From positions 1 to 7,463 of the forward strand of contig JAHZKV010000028.1 in assembly GCA_022600215.1 (NCBI GenBank): 7,463 nt of DNA, in the 5' to 3' direction. This stretch comes from a bacterium (GTDB lineage Bacteria > Chlamydiota > Chlamydiia > Chlamydiales > 2-12-FULL-49-11). The notes beneath the pieces are model-generated. The model saw only the letters and a list, made by a program, of their open reading frames with translations, searched no databases and was not told the DNA's origin. The first letter of the stretch is position 1. Each line of letters begins with the position of its first letter. Positions 1 to 5,344 of the stretch are shown here, piece by piece. The position numbers were made by a program, and so were the translations under genes.

Positions 1-10
1 ATAATCCGCC

Positions 11-37
11 TTTACACCTTTGTTTTGATGGTGTAAA
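11..37. repeat. Perfect 8-bp inverted repeat overlapping the hisS promoter
   Basis: TTTACACC (11-18) and GGTGTAAA (30-37) are exact reverse complements separated by 11 bases. The left arm contains the putative -35 box and the right arm contains most of the -10 box. The spacing suits either an operator for a dimeric repressor or a small RNA hairpin at the end of an upstream transcript. No T-run follows on either strand, so it is not a typical intrinsic terminator. Confidence 0.5.
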
Positions 38-39
38 AT
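11..39 (+). promoter_or_regulatory. Putative sigma70/sigma66-type promoter of hisS, predicting a leaderless or near-leaderless mRNA
   Basis: A -35-like TTTACA (11-16) and a -10-like TAAAAT (34-39) are separated by 17 bp, each one base from the TTGACA/TATAAT consensus. A start site six to nine bases after the -10 box falls at about 45-48, on or beside the hisS ATG at 47. There is no Shine-Dalgarno sequence before hisS, which fits a leaderless message. In AT-rich DNA such matches can arise by chance, and hisS could instead be read through from an upstream gene outside the window. Confidence 0.45.
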
Positions 40-46
40 AAGCGCT

Positions 47-1345
47 ATGCTAAAAAAACGTGTAAAAGGTTGTTTTGATATCTATCCTAATGCCAAAGAA
101 CAGTGGCAAGATCCAAAGATCTGGGAATTTATAGAAACCACCTTAAAAAAAATTGTCGATCTATATGGCTTTTCTAAGGTAACTACCCCCGTTTTTGAGT
201 ATACAGAAATTTTTACTCGCTCCTCTGGAGAAGAAAGCGACATAGTAAATAAAGAAATGTATACGTTTTTAGATAAAAAAAATCGTTCCCTTACTCTCCG
301 TCCAGAGCTTACTGCGCCAGTCATTCGAGCGTATATTGAAAATGGAGGAGCATCTAAACCTCTATCAAAACTTTACTACACAGGTCCTTGTTTTCGCTAC
401 GACCGCCCTCAAAAAGGAAGATATCGGCAATTCCACCAGTTTGGAATAGAAGTAATAGGAAAAAAAGATCCTATCATTGACGTAGAAGTAATTTCCATGC
501 TTCTTCATCTTTTTGAATTACTCGGTTTAACAAAGACAACGCTTCTTATTAATTCCCTTGGTTCCATAGAATCACGAAGTTTATACACCAAAGAATTAAT
601 GAAGTACTACCTAGAATTTGAAAAAAAACTTTCAGAGGATAGTAAAAGAAGACTACAAAGCAATCCTCTACGAATTTTAGACTCCAAAGACAAAGGCGAC
701 ATCGAAATCAACAAAAATGCTCCAAGCATTATTAACTACCTAGATGAAGAGTCAAAAGAGCATTTTGAGCGTGTGAAAAAAGGATTAGATGCTGTTGGTA
801 TTTCCTACAAAATCGACTCAAAACTTGTTCGAGGACTCGACTACTACAACGACACCGTTTTTGAATTAGTTCGCGCAGACGACCTCTCTGCTCAAAATAC
901 ACTAGCTGCAGGCGGAGTATACTCTGGGCTTATTTCTCTTCTTGGCGGAAAAGACACACCTGGAATTGGCTTTGCACTTGGTATTGAGCGAATCATCCAA
1001 TATCTTTTGGAAGAAAAAATCTCCATCAAGGAAAAGCCAACTTGCACCTGCTACCTTATTGGTATGAATAAAGCATGTAAAGAAAAACTACTCCCTGTTT
1101 TACAACAACTTCGTAAGCAAGAAATCTCCTCTGAACTATTTGAGGGAACTTCCATCAAGACAGGATTGAAAAATGCAAGTGAAAAAGGTGCTAAATATGC
1201 CATCATTTTAGGAGAGGAAGAATTACAAAAGGGTGTTTGTAAAATAAAAAATTTAGAGGCAAGAGAAGAAAAGGAAATTCCACTTGACTCCAGCGCTGAA
1301 ACAATAAAAGAACTTACCGCTATTCCAAGAGAGACCATATGCTAA
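47..1345 (+). CDS. hisS: Histidine--tRNA ligase (HisRS)
   Basis: This class II aminoacyl-tRNA synthetase charges tRNA-His with histidine in the cytoplasm, using ATP. At 432 residues it has normal bacterial length. Motif 2 is clear at about 113-134 (GPCFRYDRPQKGRYRQFHQ), including the conserved PQKGRYRQ stretch. The histidine-specific element LVRGLDYY lies at 260-267, with the catalytic-type Arg262. Motif 3 is GIGFALGIER at about 306-315, and an anticodon-binding domain follows from about 332. The second histidine element reads AGGVYSGL (288-295) where the usual form is AGGRYDGL, so two normally conserved positions differ. The ATG at 47 is the natural start because the family-typical KG-DIYP region follows at once, but it has no ribosome-binding site. 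The gene overlaps aspS by 7 nt, so the two are probably co-transcribed and translationally coupled. The hisS-aspS order is also found in Chlamydia. Confidence 0.97.
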   Translation: MLKKRVKGCFDIYPNAKEQWQDPKIWEFIETTLKKIVDLYGFSKVTTPVFEYTEIFTRSSGEESDIVNKEMYTFLDKKNRSLTLRPELTAPVIRAYIENGGASKPLSKLYYTGPCFRYDRPQKGRYRQFHQFGIEVIGKKDPIIDVEVISMLLHLFELLGLTKTTLLINSLGSIESRSLYTKELMKYYLEFEKKLSEDSKRRLQSNPLRILDSKDKGDIEINKNAPSIINYLDEESKEHFERVKKGLDAVGISYKIDSKLVRGLDYYNDTVFELVRADDLSAQNTLAAGGVYSGLISLLGGKDTPGIGFALGIERIIQYLLEEKISIKEKPTCTCYLIGMNKACKEKLLPVLQQLRKQEISSELFEGTSIKTGLKNASEKGAKYAIILGEEELQKGVCKIKNLEAREEKEIPLDSSAETIKELTAIPRETIC

Positions 1346-3126
1346 AAACGACTATTAGAACACATCACCTAAAAGAGTTAACAAAAAAACACATCGGAGA
1401 GAACGTACAGCTCTCAGGATGGGTAAACAGAAGAAGAGATCACGGAGGATTGATATTTATTGATCTTCGCGACCGATATGGCATCACGCAAATTGTCTTT
1501 GACCCCTCCTCTAGCAAAGAAGCTCATGCTGGCGCTGAGGCATTACGCTCCGAGTGGGTAGTTACTATCCAAGGAAAAGTTAGAGCGCGCGGCGAAGGGA
1601 TGAGCAATCCGAACTTATACACAGGTGACATTGAAGTAGAGGTAACATCTTTGCAGGTGGAATCCAAAGCACTTACCCCTCCTTTTTCTATTGCAGATGA
1701 TAAAATTGATGTCCAAGATGAGCTTCGCTTAACCTACCGATATCTAGATTTACGAAGAACCGAATTAAAAGAAATGTTAATCATGCGCTCGAAAGCCATG
1801 AACGTTATTCGCAATCACTTGGCAGAGAGAGAGTTTCTAGAAGTAGAAACACCTATTTTAACTAAATCTACTCCAGAAGGCGCACGCGATTATGTAGTCC
1901 CTTCAAGAGTACACCCACACCATTTTTACGCTCTTCCTCAATCCCCACAAATATACAAGCAGCTACTGATGGTTGCAGGAATGGATCGCTATTTCCAAAT
2001 TGCAAGATGTTTTCGTGATGAAGATCTTCGAGCAGACAGACAACCTGAATTTACGCAAGTAGACATTGAAATGAGTTTTAATAGCGCAGAAGATGTATTG
2101 TCTATGGCAGAGGGTTTAATCAAGAAACTTTGGAAGGAATGCAACAATATTGATTTAGTGGAAGCATTCCCTAGATATTCCTATAAAGAATGCGTGGAAA
2201 AATATGGAACAGATCGCCCAGATCTTCGTTTTGGAATGGAATTTGTAAATGTAGAAGACATTGCAAAAAGATCTTCCTTTTCCGTATTTACCAGCGCTCT
2301 TGAAGATGGTTCCATTATCCGTGCTATCAACGTACCCGGAGGATCCACCCTTTCAAGAAAAGATATTGATGAACTTACAAGCTTTACTAAAAACTTTGGC
2401 CTTGGCGGGCTTGCCTGGATGAAGGTTACCGAAGATGGCCTCTCTTCCAGCATTGTAAAATTCTTTGATGAAGGACTACAAGGAGAGCTTCTTGTGAAAA
2501 TGAAAGCCCAACATGGAGATCTCATTTTATTTGCAGCTGCTGAAAAAAGTATTGTTCATCAAGCTCTCGATCATTTAAGGCGACATGTTGCGGAAAAACT
2601 TGGTTTAATTAAAGAAGGAGCGCTAGAATTTTTATGGGTAACAGACTTCCCTCTTTTTGAAATGGATAAAGAAACAAAAAGACTTTGCTCTATTCACCAC
2701 CCTTTCACTGCCCCTGTTCCCGAAGATATAGAAATGTTAGACAGCGACCCCCTAAAAGTAAAATCTAATGCCTACGACTTAGTCCTAAATGGATCAGAAT
2801 TAGGTGGAGGATCTATTCGTATTCACAATAGCGATCTACAAAAAAAGATTTTCACTCTCTTAAACTTATCAGAGGAAGAGATTACCGAAAAATTTGGTTT
2901 CTTAACCAAAGCACTAAGCTATGGAGCACCACCACATGGCGGTATCGCTTTCGGCCTAGACAGAATATTAATGCTGTTAACAGGAGCAGAATCCATTAAA
3001 GATGTGATTGCTTTCCCAAAAACACAAAAAGCATCTGACTTGATGATGGAATGCCCTTCTAAAGTTAATGATGATCAACTAGAAGAGCTCTCTATCGAAA
3101 AAAGAAGATTGCTCACTACAAAATAA
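1339..3126 (+). CDS. aspS: Aspartate--tRNA ligase (AspRS), probably non-discriminating
   Basis: This class IIb synthetase attaches aspartate to tRNA in the cytoplasm. It has 595 residues and the full bacterial architecture: an OB-fold anticodon-binding domain (about 15-110), the catalytic core, a GAD-type insertion (about 300-430), and the rest of the core. Visible signatures are FLEVETPIL (motif 1, 166-174), QSPQ (201-204), RCFRDEDLRADRQPEFTQ (motif 2, 223-240), HPFTAP (454-459), GSELGGGSIR (485-494) and GLDR (motif 3, 539-542). In the OB fold it reads RRRDHGGLIF with His35, and further on GEGM with Gly87. These match the His31/Gly83 pair associated with AspRS that also charges tRNA-Asn, which then needs GatCAB to make Asn-tRNA. 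Discriminating enzymes such as that of E. coli have Leu at the first site. The start overlaps the end of hisS by 7 nt, suggesting translational coupling. The function is certain; the dual specificity is inferred. Confidence 0.97.
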   Translation: MLKTTIRTHHLKELTKKHIGENVQLSGWVNRRRDHGGLIFIDLRDRYGITQIVFDPSSSKEAHAGAEALRSEWVVTIQGKVRARGEGMSNPNLYTGDIEVEVTSLQVESKALTPPFSIADDKIDVQDELRLTYRYLDLRRTELKEMLIMRSKAMNVIRNHLAEREFLEVETPILTKSTPEGARDYVVPSRVHPHHFYALPQSPQIYKQLLMVAGMDRYFQIARCFRDEDLRADRQPEFTQVDIEMSFNSAEDVLSMAEGLIKKLWKECNNIDLVEAFPRYSYKECVEKYGTDRPDLRFGMEFVNVEDIAKRSSFSVFTSALEDGSIIRAINVPGGSTLSRKDIDELTSFTKNFGLGGLAWMKVTEDGLSSSIVKFFDEGLQGELLVKMKAQHGDLILFAAAEKSIVHQALDHLRRHVAEKLGLIKEGALEFLWVTDFPLFEMDKETKRLCSIHHPFTAPVPEDIEMLDSDPLKVKSNAYDLVLNGSELGGGSIRIHNSDLQKKIFTLLNLSEEEITEKFGFLTKALSYGAPPHGGIAFGLDRILMLLTGAESIKDVIAFPKTQKASDLMMECPSKVNDDQLEELSIEKRRLLTTK

Positions 3127-3130
3127 AGGA
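3125..3130 (+). promoter_or_regulatory. Ribosome-binding site of the first FKBP gene
   Basis: AAAGGA sits 6 nt before the ATG at 3137 and begins inside the aspS stop codon. It supports that start, and the 10-nt gap to aspS indicates the gene is read in the same transcript. Confidence 0.7.
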
Positions 3131-3136
3131 ACTATT

Positions 3137-3637
3137 ATGAAAAACATCACAAAATATATTCTTACAGCTACTACTTTCTTAAGCACCTCTTTTCTAGCTG
3201 CTGAAGAAGCAAAGGAAGTTGCAGAAAAACCTAAAACGAATCATGAGCAAATTTGCAAAACCAATCTCATCGCTGCAGAAAGTTTTTTAACTGCAAATGC
3301 AAAAGAGAGCGGGGTGAAAACTCTTGTGGAAAACAGACTGCAAATGAGACAAATCCAAACGGGAAATGGAAAAGCTTGTTCTTCTACAGACACTGTTGTA
3401 GTACAATACAAAGGTACATTACTAGATGGATCCGTTTTTGATCAGTCTAAAACAAACGCTTCTTTTCCACTCAATGCAGTAGTAAAAGGATTCAAAGAAG
3501 GAATCGTTGGAATGCAAGTCGGAGAAACAAGAATTTTGTATATTCACCCAGAATTTGCCTATGGTGATAAAAAAGGAATGCCCTTCCCTCCAAACTCTTT
3601 GCTTATTTTTGAAGTAAAACTGGTAGACCTGAAATAG
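3137..3637 (+). CDS. Short exported FKBP-type peptidyl-prolyl cis-trans isomerase (Mip-like)
   Basis: Predicted to catalyse cis-trans isomerisation of X-Pro bonds in envelope proteins. The 166-residue product begins with a Sec signal peptide (basic MKNITKY, hydrophobic core to about residue 20, probable cleavage near FLA-AEE at 21-22). There is no lipobox cysteine, so a soluble periplasmic protein is expected. A short helical linker (about 38-60) precedes an FKBP domain at about 84-166. Active-site positions known from FKBP12 are present: Tyr91, Phe101-Asp102, Val115-Val116, Tyr142 and Phe159. The FKBP12 Trp59 position is Phe119. The long N-terminal dimerisation domain of Legionella or Chlamydia Mip is missing; only the end of its linker helix remains. 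The mature protein has two cysteines, Cys40 and Cys81. A related but longer paralogue follows directly downstream, pointing to a tandem duplication. I left the symbol blank because the next gene fits classical mip better. Confidence 0.9.
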   Translation: MKNITKYILTATTFLSTSFLAAEEAKEVAEKPKTNHEQICKTNLIAAESFLTANAKESGVKTLVENRLQMRQIQTGNGKACSSTDTVVVQYKGTLLDGSVFDQSKTNASFPLNAVVKGFKEGIVGMQVGETRILYIHPEFAYGDKKGMPFPPNSLLIFEVKLVDLK

Positions 3638-3663
3638 AGCTACCTTACTGCAAGAGAAAACAC

Positions 3664-3692
3664 TTGGCTATTAAACATATTCACGCTAAAGT
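3664..3692 (+). promoter_or_regulatory. Weak candidate promoter between the two FKBP genes
   Basis: TTGGCT (3664-3669) and TAAAGT (3687-3692) are spaced 17 bp apart, and each matches 4 of 6 consensus bases. They lie in the 79-bp gap (3638-3716), the longest on the plus strand, which would allow separate transcription of the second FKBP gene and trmL. I see no terminator hairpin in this gap, so read-through from aspS is equally possible. Confidence 0.25.
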
Positions 3693-3703
3693 AGGACTTA
3701 AAC

Positions 3704-3710
3704 AAAGGAG
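3704..3710 (+). promoter_or_regulatory. Strong ribosome-binding site of the second FKBP gene
   Basis: AAAGGAG lies 6 nt before the ATG at 3717 and is the strongest Shine-Dalgarno match on the plus strand. It fixes the start codon, which is followed at once by a good signal peptide. Confidence 0.75.
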
Positions 3711-3716
3711 CCTATC

Positions 3717-4574
3717 ATGAAAAATTTCTATACCCTATTTCTATGCACCATAATGCTGCCATATTCCGTATTTGCAGCATCTAACGAAGCACCTGTAGAA
3801 GAGGTAGCTACAGCAGCCGCAGTAGAAAGTACTTCTGAAGTAATCGTAGAAACAAAAAAAGCTGATAATCCTCTAACAGATGAGCAAGTAAAGCTACTCT
3901 CTAAAGCATATGGTCATATGATTGGCGATAACCTTGCAGACATTGGCTTAGCGCTTGATAACAATGCTATTTTACAGGGAATTCAAGGGGCATTCAACGG
4001 AGAAGAGTCTCCACTAGATGACACAAGAACGATTGAAATGATCACGAAAATGCAAGAGGATAAATTTCGACTAGAAAGTCAAAATAACCTCAAAGAAGCA
4101 GAGGCATTTCTTGCTGCAAATGCAAAAGAAGATGGCACTGTAGTTCTAGAAACTGACAAACTGCAATTCACAAGACTTGCAGATGGCTCAGGGAAAGCAT
4201 GTCGGGAAGAAGATACTCCAATCATTACCTACAAAGGCTCTTATTTAAATGGAGAAACATTTGGTCAATCAGATTCTGAAAAGGGCGAACCAATTTGTTT
4301 ACAAGACACCATCGCAGGATTTAGAAAAGCTATAGTTGGAATGAAAGTAGGAGAGAAACGAAAAGTTTACATCCATCCCGATCTTGGTTATGGAGCTGGA
4401 AGTAGATTTTCTCCAAATGCTCTTCTTACTTTTGAAATTGCACTAGAAGGTATCGAAAAAGCAGCAAAGGAAGCAGAAAAAGATCCATCAATTGGTGGAA
4501 TGGGAGCCCTTCCTGATGAAAATGCATTTGCTGACACCCTCGGCCCAGACTCTGATCACGAAAACCTGAAATAA
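3717..4574 (+). CDS. mip: Mip-type exported FKBP peptidyl-prolyl isomerase with altered active site
   Basis: Likely counterpart of chlamydial Mip, an envelope prolyl isomerase or chaperone. The 285-residue protein has a signal peptide (1-20, probable cleavage VFA-AS) and an Ala/Glu-rich spacer. A Mip-type N-terminal helical dimerisation domain (about 52-135, LTDEQVKLLSKAYGHMIG onward) precedes the FKBP domain (about 164-245) and an acidic 40-residue tail. Tyr172, Phe182, Ile199, Tyr225 and Phe239 match FKBP active-site positions. Two differ: Phe202 replaces the usual Trp, and Gly183 replaces the conserved Asp (GETFGQS instead of a -VFDxS- type). Loss of that Asp may lower isomerase activity or change ligand choice. 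As I remember it, C. trachomatis Mip is a lipoprotein. Here the only signal-region Cys is at residue 10, too early for a lipobox, so lipidation is unlikely. It shares the linker AxxFLxANAKExG and GxGKAC with the upstream short FKBP. Confidence 0.9.
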   Translation: MKNFYTLFLCTIMLPYSVFAASNEAPVEEVATAAAVESTSEVIVETKKADNPLTDEQVKLLSKAYGHMIGDNLADIGLALDNNAILQGIQGAFNGEESPLDDTRTIEMITKMQEDKFRLESQNNLKEAEAFLAANAKEDGTVVLETDKLQFTRLADGSGKACREEDTPIITYKGSYLNGETFGQSDSEKGEPICLQDTIAGFRKAIVGMKVGEKRKVYIHPDLGYGAGSRFSPNALLTFEIALEGIEKAAKEAEKDPSIGGMGALPDENAFADTLGPDSDHENLK

Positions 4575-4585
4575 GAAAACCAAAG

Positions 4586-5041
4586 ATGGAAATTATTCTT
4601 TTTGAGCCTGATATACCCCAAAACACTGGGAATATTATCAGGCTTTGTAAAGCTACAAAATGTAGCCTCACTTTAATCACCCCTCTTGGATTTTCCCTAT
4701 CAGAAAAGAAATTACGAAGAGCAGGACTTGATTATTTTCTAGGTGTAGAAGTAAAAACAGTTCCTTCTTTAAAAGAATATCTTATCAATGACCCTCGCCC
4801 TAAATACTTTCTCTCCAGCAAAGCAAAAAAACAACTGTATGATACACCCATTAAAGAAGATGCTATTTTAATATTCGGAAGCGAGACAAAGGGATTACCC
4901 GCCTACGCATGGGAAAAATGGGAGGAAGATTTTTATACACTCCCTATACACAAAGATGCAAGGTGTTTAAACCTTGCAAACTCTGTTTCTATTACTGTCT
5001 ATGAAGCTATGCGGCAACAAAATTTTGCCAGCATTGTTTAG
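4586..5041 (+). CDS. trmL: tRNA (cytidine(34)/uridine(34)-2'-O)-methyltransferase TrmL (SPOUT family)
   Basis: Predicted to 2'-O-methylate the wobble base of tRNA-Leu isoacceptors using S-adenosylmethionine. The 151-residue protein is the length of E. coli TrmL (YibK) and aligns with it by eye throughout. Visible motifs are PQNTGNIIRLC (11-21), LRRAGLDY (43-50), the SAM-knot segment FGSETKGLP (97-105) and the C-terminal motif from Arg126 through Asn129 and Asn132 to VYEAMRQ (138-144). No extra RNA-binding domain is present, typical of this minimal branch. It starts 11 nt after the FKBP gene without a clear Shine-Dalgarno sequence, so translation may depend on coupling. Its annotation in C. 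trachomatis is, as I recall, spoU next to mip. The stop codon TAG (5039-5041) overlaps the stop of the convergent trxA. Confidence 0.95.
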   Translation: MEIILFEPDIPQNTGNIIRLCKATKCSLTLITPLGFSLSEKKLRRAGLDYFLGVEVKTVPSLKEYLINDPRPKYFLSSKAKKQLYDTPIKEDAILIFGSETKGLPAYAWEKWEEDFYTLPIHKDARCLNLANSVSITVYEAMRQQNFASIV

Positions 5042-5050
5042 TGCTTTTTT
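5030..5050 (+). terminator. Candidate intrinsic terminator of the plus-strand run, embedded in the trmL/trxA overlap
   Basis: AGCATT (5030-5035) and AGTGCT (5040-5045) can pair with one G-U wobble around a GTTT loop, and a T run extends through 5050. The stem is short and has few GC pairs, so it would be weak. The T run is also the reverse complement of the Lys codons at the end of trxA. On the minus strand the same hairpin has a C-A mismatch and no T-run follows, so it is not expected to stop trxA transcripts. Confidence 0.4.
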
Positions 5051-5343
5051 ACCAGCTCTACAATGTCTTCTTTCTCTTTTAATCCCACAAAAGAATCCAC
5101 TTGCTTACCATCTTTGAACAAAATTACAGCAGGGATAGAAGAAATTTGAAACTTTTGTGCCAGCTCTTTATTCTCATCTACATTAACAGAATATACAGTG
5201 ATTCCCTCTGCGCTAACTTCTTCCAAAATAGGCTTGAGCATCTTACATGGTCCACACCATTCAGCGTAAAAATCTACTACCACTACTTCTGAACTTTTTG
5301 TTGCAGCCTCAAACTCAGACTGATTTAATTCTTTTACCGCCAT
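5038..5343 (-). CDS. trxA: Thioredoxin
   Basis: Small cytoplasmic dithiol-disulfide oxidoreductase that reduces protein disulfides and is itself reduced by thioredoxin reductase. The 101-residue protein is a single thioredoxin fold with the canonical WCGPC active site (29-33), the buried Asp24 in VVVDFYAEWC, and the cis-proline Pro71 in SSIPAVILF. It has no signal peptide. The ATG at 5343 is supported by AAGGAG six bases upstream. The gene begins one base after the stop of cmk-plsC (TGA-G-ATG), so it is the last gene of the cdsA-cmk-plsC-trxA run and probably depends on transcription from upstream. It converges on trmL with a 4-bp overlap of the ends. In Chlamydia, trxA is also next to spoU/trmL. 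Confidence 0.97.
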   Translation of the reverse strand: MAVKELNQSEFEAATKSSEVVVVDFYAEWCGPCKMLKPILEEVSAEGITVYSVNVDENKELAQKFQISSIPAVILFKDGKQVDSFVGLKEKEDIVELVKKH

Positions 5344-5344
5344 C

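Noticed and set aside
1..46. T-box or attenuator leader before hisS
   Set aside because: The sequence before the ATG in the window is too short and has no T-box element or leader peptide; T-box control is not expected in this group.
82..324. Minus-strand open frame of 80 codons near the hisS start
   Set aside because: Antisense shadow of conserved HisRS sequence, including motif 1.
1051..1338. Minus-strand open frame of 95 codons inside the end of hisS
   Set aside because: Antisense shadow of the HisRS anticodon-binding domain; Ser/Phe-rich, no motif or start signal.
2181..2525. Minus-strand open frame of 114 codons inside aspS
   Set aside because: It lies wholly within the well-conserved aspS coding sequence, has no ribosome-binding site or recognisable domain, and its Ser/Pro-rich composition is typical of an antisense shadow.
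3253..3441. Plus-strand open frame of 62 codons inside the short FKBP gene
   Set aside because: Out-of-frame overlap with the FKBP domain; its Cys/Arg-rich product resembles nothing I recognise.
3638..3716. Small RNA, riboswitch or terminator between the FKBP genes
   Set aside because: No convincing stem-loop or T-run could be found by eye; only a weak promoter-like pair and a ribosome-binding site are visible.
4426..4680. Minus-strand open frame spanning the mip/trmL junction
   Set aside because: Antisense to two supported genes, with no ribosome-binding site or family resemblance.
5014..5030. Hairpin GGCAA-N7-TTGCC as a terminator for the minus-strand run
   Set aside because: Only 5 bp, lies inside trmL, and is not followed by a T-run on the minus strand.
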